A stretch of 64,000 nucleotides of DNA from Mariannaea sp. PMI_226 (lineage: Eukaryota > Ascomycota > Sordariomycetes > Hypocreales > Nectriaceae). Shown piece after piece: positions 1 through 10,600 of this stretch. Where the stretch lies: positions 1,612,001-1,676,000 of the forward strand of contig JANFOG010000004.1 in assembly GCA_024336345.1 (NCBI GenBank), written 5' to 3'. Position 1 is the first letter of the stretch; each line of letters begins with the position of its first letter. Below the pieces are notes generated by a model that had not been told where the DNA came from, searched no databases, and worked only from the letters and a program-made list of their open reading frames with translations. A program made the translations under genes and the position numbers.

Positions 1-1654
1 ATATTAAATCTATACTCGGAATTTTTTTCCTCCTTTTGTGTCTACTTACGTCAAGATGCACAAACTGCATGCATAGACAACGCAACAGTTCATTCGAGGC
101 TGCTACGTAATACGGATGATTGCTGTAGTTACCTACCCACGCTACTGTAGTAGCTACAGTATGGAGTAACTACCTGCAGAACAGCTACGGTGACGGCGAC
201 GGCATCACGCGAGCTCCCAGTCATACGACTCCACTCCAATCGCTCTGCCAGGGTCACGACACAGGCTTGACTGGTCAATGCCAACCTTATGTATTTGAGG
301 GATAACTGGGATTAATAGACCATGGCCACCTGCGTGATAGTACTTATAATCTGTACGGCAAAGTCTACTTCTATGTTCGAAGAATTAGCCTTTGTACTGA
401 GGCGGAACAACAATAATCAAGATTGCCCCCAAATCAATGAAATATTCCCCATGTATTTTTTTTTACCGATAACATACATAGCTGAAATGCGTCATGAAGA
501 GTTGCACTTCTCCAACCCCTTCAACAAATCATATCTCAAAATAGCTACAACGCACGTCGTACAGATTACGTTGGAAATCCTTCTGCAAGGTACATAGCAG
601 AGAGGTACACGGTGAGCCACTGCAAGCAATGTTGCATATCCCAGTCAATCAATTGACCAGGGAGACACGATTTCTGACAAGGGATGAATTTAGTCTGTGG
701 GCATGGAGCTAAGAAATAAAGGCAAATCGTTCCCGGGCCCCCCTCGTTTCTATTGGTGTCCGATGTCACAGATTGATGATGAAACATTAATTAAGGTCCC
801 GAACAAGTTCAAGACAAGACAAGGGCCCAGAAGAAAAAAAAGATTCCAAGGCCGGCCAGGGAGAATTCACTGGGTACCTACCTACCTAATAACTAATATG
901 TACAGACCACTGCATATCTCAGCTCAATCATCGGTACGTTACGTGCATTTCATTGCGCGGCCACAAAACCACTCTTCAGAACTATCCGCAAATCTAAGCT
1001 TGTCTCCATCTACAGATTACTCTGTACATAGTTAGTAGCTGCTTTTTTCTCTTTTCCTTCTTTTCTTTTTTTACGTCAATAATTAAAGGTCCTCACCTAC
1101 ACTCTCTAACACCTGGTCGGGTTATAAGGGTCAACTGAAAGACATGTCGAACTCTTCTCATTTATGACGCTCATTTGTGACGGCTTCTCTTATTTTCGGT
1201 TTCACAAGTGTATGATACAATAAAAAAAAGGGTTGGTCTAACAGGATATCGACCATTGCAAGCCAATTGCTCGTGCCACTACGCACACCCGCCAACAAAA
1301 AACAAACGACTTGACCGTTTCGTAGCATTCGACATCTCGGGTCAAATATCTCTAAACCCCATCTCATATTTGGACGATATGTCAACTGCCCATATGAGCT
1401 CCATTCGCCATTCGCTTAATTGGATCTCGGGTCAAATTATCTCAGAGGGCTTATGGTATGTCCCAATCTGAGGGTCAGCCCGAGTAAAGAATCAATGCCG
1501 CTTCGGGAAATGAACTGATCAAGTTCGATGGCCATTCCAAAAACCTGCTTGCATTTTGCGCTCGAAAATTCCGCCGGGGTTTTCTTTTTCTTTTTTTTTT
1601 TTTTTTTTCTTTCTTTCTTTCTTTTTTGTCTCTCGATATATCGGTTTGGGACGT
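1..1654. other. Non-coding flank, no gene recognised
   Basis: No open frame here looks like a real protein; all are short and of odd composition. A pyrimidine tract lies at about 1579-1626 with an almost pure T run, and it produces artificial Lys-rich or Phe-rich ORFs on the two strands. TACCTACC-type intergenic motifs occur near 130-180 and 876-890. The interval lies downstream of the small membrane-protein gene on the minus strand, so its right end probably holds that gene's 3' UTR. Confidence 0.6.
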
Positions 1655-2011
1655 CTACCGGTCGTGTCCATCCTCGGGCTTGTGGAAACCCAACCACTCT
1701 CCCAACATACCCCCAGGCTTGGGGACCGGGCACTCCCGCCGGGATGCCCTCAACTTCGCTTGTTCAGCCTCATCGGGCGTCGGGTCGCTGAATTGCACAA
1801 TGCCATCCTTGACGTCTGGGCTGGTGTCCTTTTTCCTCCAACGCATTCGCCGGCCGTTCTCGTCCACCATTATTTCTCCATCAGCGAATCGGGCCCGCGG
1901 TACAGGGCAAGGAAGTAGGTGAGGAAGCGTAACGACGAAGAAACAGGCGGCGACGGTCGTGGCGAAGAGCGACGTCGTCATGCGCGACTTGGGGTGAAGG
2001 ACGGGTGGCAT
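1655..2011 (-). CDS. Small conserved fungal membrane protein, function unknown
   Basis: 118 aa. I chose the ATG at 2011-2009 because no upstream in-frame ATG exists; the longer open frame begins only at a non-ATG codon. The protein starts with a short basic stretch, then one hydrophobic segment at about residues 11-31 (MTTSLFATT... to HLLPCP). A basic, polar region follows (DENGRRMRWRKKD), and the C-terminus carries ECPVPKPGG and LGEWLGFHK. The N-terminal anchor, basic flank and small size resemble single-pass mitochondrial inner-membrane assembly factors, but I cannot assign it to a family. A probable 5' UTR intron spans 2025-2111 (GTAAGT donor on the minus strand, CATAG acceptor), ending 13 nt before the ATG. 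It is divergent from ppg1, sharing a promoter of about 780 bp. Confidence 0.6.
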   Translation of the reverse strand: MPPVLHPKSRMTTSLFATTVAACFFVVTLPHLLPCPVPRARFADGEIMVDENGRRMRWRKKDTSPDVKDGIVQFSDPTPDEAEQAKLRASRRECPVPKPGGMLGEWLGFHKPEDGHDR

Positions 2012-2792
2012 GATTCCAACAAAACTATGGGAGGTTCGACCAAGCTCAAGCAGGTCTCGATTGGGCGTCAGTGAGAGGCTCAATGGGTCTTAAAAGTGCC
2101 ATTGAACTTACATTACGACCGTAGCATCCTCCTCCCGAGGCGTAGAGGCCGGGGTTGACGTCGTCGAGGGATATGTACGTGTGCCTTGTGAGCCCGGAAG
2201 CCCGACTCTGAAGCCAATTCTGAGCCTTTAATTGTATGATTGTTTCGCTCACCTTTCATTGGCTAGTTGCAGCTCGAAAGAGGATTGACTGTGGAATCGG
2301 CAGATCATAAATCCGAGACGAAACAACCTTCGTACCCAAGTACCTCCATTGCGGCGGCACTAGGCTCTACCTTACCCATGAGGCACTATAACGCAGGTAG
2401 GCAGATTGGCAGAGTGCCGAAGCTGGCACACACATTAGTGGAGGGTGGGGTGAGTACCGTAGAGAGTACAGATTAGTGTGCCTCAAGGACCACTGTATGG
2501 AGTACGTACCTACAGTACCTATCCAATGATTATGTCCCCTCTAGGATGGGACGGGAAGGCTGGCTACCTTTTCGCTAAGTCGCCTCTGCGTGCTCTGCGA
2601 CTTCGCGCCAAACCACTGAATCAACCTGAGATTTTCTCAACAAACGACTTCAACTTTGCCAAACTCTCTCGATTCTCTCCCTCTGCAAACGCAAAATAAC
2701 CTGCATCATACGACATGTTATGATCGCACAATCCCGACTCCATTCAAATATATTAACACCCATCCCACCTCGCGCGCGACCACTCCCTCATC
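2012..2792. promoter_or_regulatory. Divergent intergenic region between the small membrane-protein gene and ppg1
   Basis: About 780 bp separate the two divergent start codons. It contains the likely 5' UTR intron of the minus-strand gene (2025-2111) and TACCTA/GTACC motifs near 2335 and 2490-2525. Towards ppg1 there is a pyrimidine-rich leader of about 100 nt. I see no convincing gene; the ORF at 2478-2699 (+) has no family resemblance. Confidence 0.4.
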
Positions 2793-4211
2793 ATGAGCGA
2801 CCTTGACAAGTGAACCTCTCCCGACCACTGAACCCTCCTCCCCAACTTCGAACGAATGACGAAGCTAACATTCGTCCTAGAGCGATTGCGCAGCTACGCG
2901 CATGTCGTCCGATTCCAGAAGCGCAAGTCCGCGAGCTCTGCCACAAGGCCCGAGAGCTTTTGATAGAGGAGGGCAACGTCGTCACAGTATCGGCACCAGT
3001 AACGATATGTGGTGACATCCACGGCCAGTTTCACGACTTGATGGAACTCTTCAGAGTCGGTGGTGATGTCCCGGATACTAATTATCTCTTTATGGGTATG
3101 TGGCCTGCGTAAACTTTTTATGCCTGGTTTCCTTTTTTTGTCCCCCTTGCCGCCGTCTACTTCGCGGCTTTGGATACTCTGCTGATGCCATGTTTCCCCG
3201 TTAGGCGACTTTGTCGATCGCGGATTCTATTCCCTCGAGTCCTTCCTACTTCTCCTTTGCCTCAAAGTTCGATACCCAGACCGTATGACACTGATCCGCG
3301 GCAACCACGAATCGAGACAGATTACCACAGTATATGGCTTTTACGATGAATGTCTCCGAAAATATGGCAGTGCGAATGTCTGGAGGTATTGCTGCGACGT
3401 CTTTGACTACCTTGCGCTCGGTGCCATCGTCCTGGGCGCCTCCAACACCCTCTCACCAGGCGCTGAGCCCGTTGATGAGGAGACAGAGATCGAAGTCTGC
3501 GACCAGGGTGGATCAATTATGAGCCGGTTCCCTAGACGTCGAAACCAGCAAAACAGCACCATGCGGGAGCAAGCGTCCAGTCCAACCACAGGTGGTGAGA
3601 AGAATGGCCCTCCCGGGTCCGGCGCGTCAGGCTCAAGCGGTGGCTCTGTTGGTAATCCAGCCGGAGCTGTGCTCTGCGTTCACGGTGGCCTCAGTCCCCT
3701 AGTTGACACCGTCGACAAGATCAGATTGATAGATCGAAAGCAAGAAGTGCCCCATGAGGGTGCCATGTGCGATTTACTTTGGTCTGATCCCGACGAGATC
3801 GACGGCTGGGGACTCTCGCCGCGCGGCGCAGGTTTCCTCTTTGGCGCTGATATCGTCAAGGTTTTCAACCACCGAAATGACCTCAGTCTCATTGCTCGCG
3901 CCCACCAGCTGGTCATGGAAGGCTTCAAAGAAATGTTCGACACCTCCATCGTTACTGTCTGGTCCGCCCCCAACTACTGCTACCGGTGCGGCAACGTCGC
4001 GGCTGTCTTGGAGCTCTCCGAGGACGAGTCGGGCACTGGTCTGTTTGCACGCAGCAACGGCGACGTCAACCGAAGTGACGGTGGCGTCATGATGGAGGGA
4101 GATACCGCCCCCAGGAGTGGCCCTGCACGACGGTACCGTGTGTTCCAGGCCGCACCGCAAGATTCACGCGGCATGCCAGCAAAGAAGCCAGTTGCCGACT
4201 ATTTCCTTTGA
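2793..4211 (+). CDS. ppg1: PP2A-like serine/threonine protein phosphatase catalytic subunit, Ppg1 type
   Basis: Three exons: 2793-2809, 2881-3095 and 3205-4211, giving 412 aa. The first exon holds only 17 nt (MSDLDK, the last codon split). All metallophosphatase motifs are present: GDIHG at residues 50-54, GDFVDRG at 78-84, GNHES at 110-114, CVHGG near 235-239, and the PP2A-type C-terminus DYFL. Family knowledge: Ppg1 is a PP2A-like enzyme that in yeast acts with Far-complex proteins; other PP2A family members also end in DYFL. Compared with a PP2A of about 310 aa it is about 100 aa longer. Most of the excess is a Gly/Ser-rich, basic insertion of about 75 aa at residues 155-230, directly before the CVHGG metal-ligand loop. 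A second low-complexity stretch precedes the C-terminus. It is convergent with the acidic-protein gene. The Ppg1 assignment rests on the N-terminus and the insertion and is strong but not proven. Confidence 0.92.
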
Positions 4212-4496
4212 AGAGGGGTTTGCTCATGTAGTGTCAATTGCCCCCGTACGAACTTTTGGGAGGGTTTTGTATCATGATGGACGATTTGGGATCTTGGGTC
4301 ATGTTTTAAATTAAGCAAGGAGTTGTTCACGAATTAGGTATATATCTTCTTTTTCATCTATTAAAACAATGATTGGTTGTTGGTTGGTAATCAACCTTCA
4401 ACCTTGACACTTGACTGGACCACACCTGTAGATCCTATTCCAAAAAGAAAATTATGCTCATGGCAGACGCAAAGACGCAAACCGTCGTCAGCCCTC

Positions 4497-6041
4497 TCAG
4501 ACTACCCACATAGAATGTGTGTTACCATCCGCGGTCAGGGCCGGCCAATCGAGACTCTCCTCCCAAGGCTCCCGGTTTGCCAACCTTTCAAACAAGGATA
4601 TCCTCTTTAGCGTGGCGGACTGGTCGAGCAGATTGTTCATGTCAAACCAGCTCTCATCAACGTCCTGAAGGACAGCCTTAATGCCATCAATAACTACTGT
4701 GTCAGAATACAGCCATGCTTGGAGTTTCTCAATTTCCTCATTCAGTACAATCGCCTGGTTCGCATCTGGCTTGGGATTTTTATCAAACAGCTCAATTGTC
4801 TGTCGGAAGTCTTCGGCTGCGCGGTCAAGATACGATGGGACTAGATGAGGGTATCCCTCGCCCGTCTCAGGTTCCCCTTCTTGGCTTTGAGTCTCCGCAT
4901 CATCCTCTTCGTAGAAGTATTCAGTTCCCTCGTCGGATACATCATCCTCATCTATGGATGCCTCAACAAGGCTTTCATCATCAAATGAATCCTGGATATG
5001 TGAGTGTTCGTGACCGGCTTCTTCGTAACTTGATTCTTCATTTTCAGATTCCTGATCTTCAGAGTGCTTTTCGTCAACCTTACCATTATCATTGTTATCT
5101 TCAATATGGTCGGCTTCTGACGAGTGAGACGCTGCTGATTCCGCGTCACTCAATTCGGACCGGCTCTTTGATAAACCGAGGTCACCTAGCACGCCGTGGT
5201 TCGGCGACGAATCATCTTCGGAACTAACTTCGTCGGCTGGAATCGAACCTGTGTCACTCTGCTCAGCGAGTCTGTTTGGTGAGCCCGAGTTTTCCGGTGC
5301 ACTGCTGTTGTCTCGACCATCTTCTACACAATCATCGGTTTCAACAGGACCAGAAGATTCATTGCTGGGCTTAGAGGGGGGCCGGCTCTCAGGCGGGCGG
5401 TCATTATAGGTGGCGGTCTCGATAGCATCATTCTCTTCGAGGGAATTGTACACTGACACTGGAGTTTCCGAGGAAGTAGCTTCCGGTTCTTTGGTTTGGA
5501 GGGCTTCTAACGGTGAAATGTCAGCATCCCGAGGACTCCTACCTAGAGTCGGGTGGTTCAGGGTGCTTAAACCCCGCGAGTTTTGCAGGCGGTAAGCCTC
5601 CTTGAGCTCTAAAAGTCTATGACACCTGCCACCAACCTTTTGGAATGGTTCCCAAGGTCCCCAAAATGGCGATAGAGAAGAGGTTTCCTCTATGTCTTGG
5701 TTTCCAGTATTCGATAGTATCAACTGTAGGGGTGAGATGTCTCTCGAGGGTAGTGTGGGCTGACCTGTCAAGTCTCGAGGTGACTCAAGGTGCATTCGCC
5801 TTCCTTCTTCCAAATCTGTTGTTGTGTCACCATGACCACCGTCTGCTTTCTTATCGTTACTCTTTCGCTTGAGAGGCGATGCATTGGATCGTACACGTTT
5901 GGCTTGCCGTGGAGAAACTTCATCGTGATCTACTCGTGGCCGTTTCGAATCTTGACAAGAGGATTCAACACCCTCGTCAACTGAATTTGGGTTTGAGTAT
6001 ACTTGGTCCACTTGCATGGGGTCAGTGCTGCCTTCTATCAT
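4497..6041 (-). CDS. Long acidic hypothetical protein, probably nuclear
   Basis: 514 aa from the first in-frame ATG at 6041; the open frame runs further 5' only to a non-ATG codon. I recognise no family. The N-terminal 70 residues contain two basic clusters that look like nuclear localisation signals (KRPRVD; RQAKRVRSNASPLKRK). A Ser/Pro-rich middle follows. A strongly acidic Asp/Glu/Ser tract covers roughly residues 230-395. The C-terminal 120 residues are more ordered (YLDRAAEDFRQTIELFDKNP onwards, with LQAWLYSD and SWFDMNNLLDQ) and are probably helical. The pattern suggests a chromatin, histone-chaperone or transcription-associated protein, but this is inference from composition. It could have an unseen upstream exon. 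Confidence 0.65.
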   Translation of the reverse strand: MIEGSTDPMQVDQVYSNPNSVDEGVESSCQDSKRPRVDHDEVSPRQAKRVRSNASPLKRKSNDKKADGGHGDTTTDLEEGRRMHLESPRDLTGQPTLPSRDISPLQLILSNTGNQDIEETSSLSPFWGPWEPFQKVGGRCHRLLELKEAYRLQNSRGLSTLNHPTLGRSPRDADISPLEALQTKEPEATSSETPVSVYNSLEENDAIETATYNDRPPESRPPSKPSNESSGPVETDDCVEDGRDNSSAPENSGSPNRLAEQSDTGSIPADEVSSEDDSSPNHGVLGDLGLSKSRSELSDAESAASHSSEADHIEDNNDNGKVDEKHSEDQESENEESSYEEAGHEHSHIQDSFDDESLVEASIDEDDVSDEGTEYFYEEDDAETQSQEGEPETGEGYPHLVPSYLDRAAEDFRQTIELFDKNPKPDANQAIVLNEEIEKLQAWLYSDTVVIDGIKAVLQDVDESWFDMNNLLDQSATLKRISLFERLANREPWEESLDWPALTADGNTHSMWVV

Positions 6042-6723
6042 TTTTGTGCTTCCAAAAAAATATTGCAAGTTCAGGGGTTAATTCTTGAGCAGGATGCAAT
6101 TGTAGGATCACAATATTGGTGCGGTTTGGGGTGAAAGGGGAAGGTAGATATAGCACGATATAGCGCATTTCCCCTACCAAAGGCTGCTTTGCTTGTCTTT
6201 GTAACATTGGAACCTTCGGTCATGTTCCTAAACGTCAATGGTAAAAATTCATATGCACTGTATCATTGTATCATGTTCGGGAAAAGTGTGTTGGATTTCC
6301 AAATGTTCCGGATCATAAGCCAATCCCTGGCTCAGAATCCTCAATTTCATTAGTCTTCTTGTTGAGACTGTGGGTATCTTGTTGCTACAAAGAGTCGAAA
6401 ACAATTGCGCTGTTCGGTCTCTCTTTGAGAACCGATGAAACGTTACCACCCATAACTCTGTCCCTGGGTTATGTTCTTGGGGTCTCGAGCATAATCTCGC
6501 AATATGCTACCGTTGGACGGCTTTTGCTTGAATACCCAATACTGTTAAGTTATTTGAGTTGCCTTTGCGACTACAGACTTAGCTTCAGGCCCTCAGCTGA
6601 GCCTGGTAGACTGTAGTCAAGGCTTGTTGAAGGCACTTGAGCCTCGATATCGTAACCATACACAGATTGCAATGGTAGATCCCGGCATGTTACGTCCCAA
6701 CCCGTTGACGCACCTTCTACCTG
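6042..6723. other. Intergenic region between the acidic-protein gene and the bZIP gene
   Basis: About 680 bp. It should hold the promoter of the acidic-protein gene (its start at 6041 faces this interval) and the 3' UTR of the bZIP gene. Small ORFs on both strands have no family resemblance. Confidence 0.4.
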
Positions 6724-7681
6724 TCAGCAAGGTGCTGCCGGGCCTGTATCGGGGTTGGTGCCCAAGCCACCGGGGTCTGGGCCACCAGGATGCTGAAATG
6801 GCTGCATGGGAATCGTATAATTCAAGGTTGATGATGTATCATCGGACATTGGCGTTATAGAGTAACTACTCCGTCTCTGATCCTCGATCAAAGAAGCAGG
6901 AGCTGGAGATTGATGGTAGCTTTCCCTTCGAGGTATCTGAGCTCCCTGAAAGACGGAGGATGAGTACGGTTGAGGTGGCAGCTGGGACGGAACTGTCGGC
7001 CGCACAATAGGCGGGGAGATGTTTGAGGGGAGAATATTTGTGGTAAGAGGGTTGTTGGAGGTTAGGGGTCGCGAGAAAGGATGGCCTGGCTGTATGGGTT
7101 GAGCCGGCTGCCAGATCGAACCTGTCGATGTTACTGGCAGGCTGGTGATAGACGCCTGTCTCCCCTCTTGCGGTGGGATCGGGTATGGTACGTTATGGTC
7201 AAACGATGTCGGTCTTCGCGGTGCTAAGGTTTGCTGCAGTGTCTGTGACGCTTCGCTGGGTGCTCCGGACATGAATTGTGACAGTTGACCATGTTCAGTT
7301 TGCGTGCCCCCACTGGAGTGCAAACAGCTCAGGATGTAATCGTCGCTAAAGCCATGTCTATTTAGTATGGCTCGCAGCTGCCTGTTTTCTTCTGAAATCC
7401 TTCTGTTTTGCTCATCAACCCTTCTGGCGGCCTGTTGGACCTCCGCTGAGGCCTCGATGCCTTGGAGTTCGTAGATTCGGATCCGATGTTCGAGCTCAAT
7501 CAGGTGTTCTCTCCTCCTGGCTCTAGATCTCCGCTGGTTATCCCTCACTCTCTCAAGATTCTTTGTCTAAAGCCGAATAGAAGAAGTTCTTTCATCAGTA
7601 ACTAGCTTTGACAAAGAGGAATATCAAAGAGGGAGGGGCGGACAGGGGTGGACCACCTACATCCTTTGCTTTTTGTGACAT
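6724..7681 (-). CDS. bZIP transcription factor
   Basis: Two exons on the minus strand, 7681-7661 and 7566-6724, with an intron at 7567-7660 (GTAGGT donor, CTTTAG acceptor); 287 aa. Exon 1 encodes only MSQKAKD. The basic region covers residues 9-27 and contains the fungal signature NQRRSRAR (residues 17-24). A helix with heptad-like spacing follows to about residue 70 (EHLIELE, EEVQQAARRV and SEENRQLR-type segments). The remaining 200 residues are Pro/Ser/Gln-rich and disordered, as in activation regions. This architecture (short N-terminus, bZIP first, then a conserved FSDDYILSCL-type stretch) is common in uncharacterised fungal bZIP factors of about 280 aa. The target is unknown. It lies at the edge of a 6.4-kb interval that must hold its promoter. 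Confidence 0.85.
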
Positions 7682-10600
7682 TTGAACGTTAAGCGACTTA
7701 CTAGAACGGGTATCAAGGGCGCGATGCCAGGTTCCGTATCCAGATCGATTTCGCAGTAAACGGGATCAAGTTTTGAGGGTGCGAGAAGAGTCGAGAAAGA
7801 CCTTTTTCCACCCCAGCTTGCAAGTTGATGGAAGAATAAGCTTGAGAACTGGAGCCTGAGAGCTGATGATACGGATGAGGTGAAACGCCTTTCCTTTTAT
7901 TGTACATGGCAGCCGAGAGTACCTCTGGTAGTATAGGTATGGAGCCGCTGCTAAAAGGTCAAGTTCAAACCTCCGGTGCAAATGGACTCTCAGCGGCACC
8001 ATAAGAGAAGCCACAATCCCGACATCAATTTGCTGAAGAAGGCAAAAGGGGACATGGTCGGAGCTTATTGGATGTAACGGATACTTAGGGGCAAAAAAAC
8101 TCAAAAGAGACCATCAAAATGCATTGGCCCTCCATCGAAATCCTGAATGGAGGGCCGGCTGGTGGGAGAATTGCCCTACGCAGCACCACCACAGCTGAGC
8201 ACCACTCCGGGGGCGCTCTGGACCATCCATTTAAGCCTTCTAGTGCGATGCTGCGCGTTGAATCTACGAGTGCTTCGAGAAAGTGAACCGAAAGGCATCG
8301 GGGCCGTCAGCGGCAACATAAGACCAAACATCAATGTCTGCAGCTACTACGGGTCTGGAGGCGTCATCCAAGCTCCTACACAAGGAGAGAATTTCAGCAC
8401 ACGAAGCGCATATGCACTGTACCATGCAATTTATGAACCAACGCGCGTGGTGCAGAGATTGTGTGACGGCGAAGCAAAGATGTGCATGTACTCTGTTCGT
8501 GGGATGGGTTGGGTGTGCCGGTAGTAAGGAGTAAGAATAGAGAAACCGACAGGTCGGTCTGAAGACGAGCCTGTGGCTCTCTTGATCGCTCCAAGCTGGT
8601 CTTGCATTGCCACATTAGTATGTATCAAGCTAATGACCGGGAAACTGAGCGGGTGGATGCTAGAGCCAGGTGAACAAGACCCAGATGCGAGACATGGGTC
8701 GAGGCGTTGACGTGGCTGAGAGACATTAGAGTTTCGGCGAGCGGCCCTCGAGAGCTGACATGAAAGCGGCGCAGGCCGGTAGAAGTCTTGAGGACTTGAT
8801 CGTAAGCCTTTGATATGTGAGCTCCTTGGGTTCTCGTGCAGAGTTTTCTAGTGGGAGGAAGAAGGGGGTGGCGAGGTGAAATGCTACGATTTTGCGGTAT
8901 AAGGTACGACCGACTTGAGGGCGACTCAAATCTACACACCACGCAGCAGCTTCACACCCTCTCTCAAGCTGCAACCACCCCGTCTTCGACTAGTGGAGTC
9001 AGGGTAAAGCGGCTGGTGGATACTGTGCCGTACGCAGTACGTACGGTAAAACGTCCGCTTCGATAGTCGATATGCAAAAAGCACGGGTGCGAGGTGTGTG
9101 TGGTGTAAGTCGTAGGTGGCGTGCTGTGCAAAATGCTCTGAAAGATTAGCGAGACATATTCGGACAAGCCCGGGATAGACAGGAAAGTTTGGGGTTGCTA
9201 AACCATGACGTCTCTGGCAACCAATTCGTTTCAAGTAGTAATGCCAAAGTGAGATACAATTGGGGGATGGGAGAGCAGTGTGTGGAAAGTCTCGAGGGCC
9301 ACAAAAGGAGCATGGAACTGGTCAAAAGAAGGGTGTCTCCTGACCTTCAGGTGCCAGTTCCGGTTGGTTCGGAAGGCCAGCGACGAGATATTCGACGTTT
9401 TCGACCGAGGAAAATTGGTATGATGGCTCTCTTTTGGCCCCTGCAACGCAATTTCCTCGTCATGGAAGCATTCCTTGTATGATTATGTGCAAAGGTAGGT
9501 CAGGTAAGGTGATTGTGAGTGCCGGGAGAAGCGATGCTTTTACCGAACAAAGCGCAGGCCATGATGGGCGAAGCCAGGGCAGGAAGGTAGTGAGTGACCC
9601 ACCCGCGATTAAGCTCTTTCCCACGGGGTGGACTCCGGGGGTGGGCTCCCGTCAAGACATGGGCCAGACATGGGAAAGATATCGGCAAGTGATTGCTGCC
9701 AAGTTCAAGACGTTTGATGATCCACAAACCCAAATCCTCCTTCCCGAGCGACCGGTCCCATGGACTACTGTAGCCCCAGGGCTATCAGGAGCACCCCAGA
9801 GGTTTAATTGATATGATGGATTGGCTTTGGGGGCTGGGATCTGGACAGTTCGATGCGTTTTTCTCAACGGTGTTTCCCGGGTGTCTATATAATAAATAAC
9901 ATTCCCCCTCCTCCTTCTCCCCCTCCCCCACCCACGTCCGTTTGCTCCTATTACAGTAATTTTTTATTGGAACTTGAATCATCTGATCTGAGTTTCCAAT
10001 GTCTGAGGGGGGGGGGAACTACTCTACTGGGAGACTACCTATATCGCACAAAAACAACGAAAGTTTACCTGAGTGAGAGGGAGTGTGTGATTGGATGCTA
10101 CGTCATGTCGTCATGCCAGAGCGCGCAGCACCTCGATCTTTGTTCGTACTTACCTGATAGCTAGCAGCAGTGGATAGTTGGGGAAGGCAGGTAGTCGAAT
10201 AAATATATAAATACAGCAAGACACCAACTCTGAAGGCAGGTAGCACTGGAGCGCCTCGTCTTGCTTACTAAACGTCGCGATGACAGTCATACTTGGGGTT
10301 TGGATTGGAGGTTGGCTGTCAAAACGTGAACACGAGAAATCAACCATCCAACACCACCAATTGCGTACTCAACTTACATGGCAAGCCGTCCTCTCTCCCT
10401 TGGTTCGGCACATGACTTAGTTTTTTTCTTAGCGTAAGCTCTTAGCTCACAAATGAGACCATCAGACGCCGTCTATCCAGGGCGCCGCCTGTGACTGGTG
10501 TCGGTAGTCAGTACTTCGTGCTTCGTACCTGATGTGCAGCTTGACAGCTAAGACATGCCTGGTAACGGGAGTATGCAAGCCATATTCTCAATACACCCCG

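Noticed and set aside
1437..1918. Overlapping ORFs with runs of Lys or Phe on both strands
   Set aside because: Produced by the T-rich tract at about 1579-1626; no domain, and they overlap the small membrane-protein gene.
5236..5256. Resemblance to a tRNA B-box (GGNATCGAACC)
   Set aside because: It lies inside the acidic-protein coding sequence and has no matching A-box or cloverleaf.
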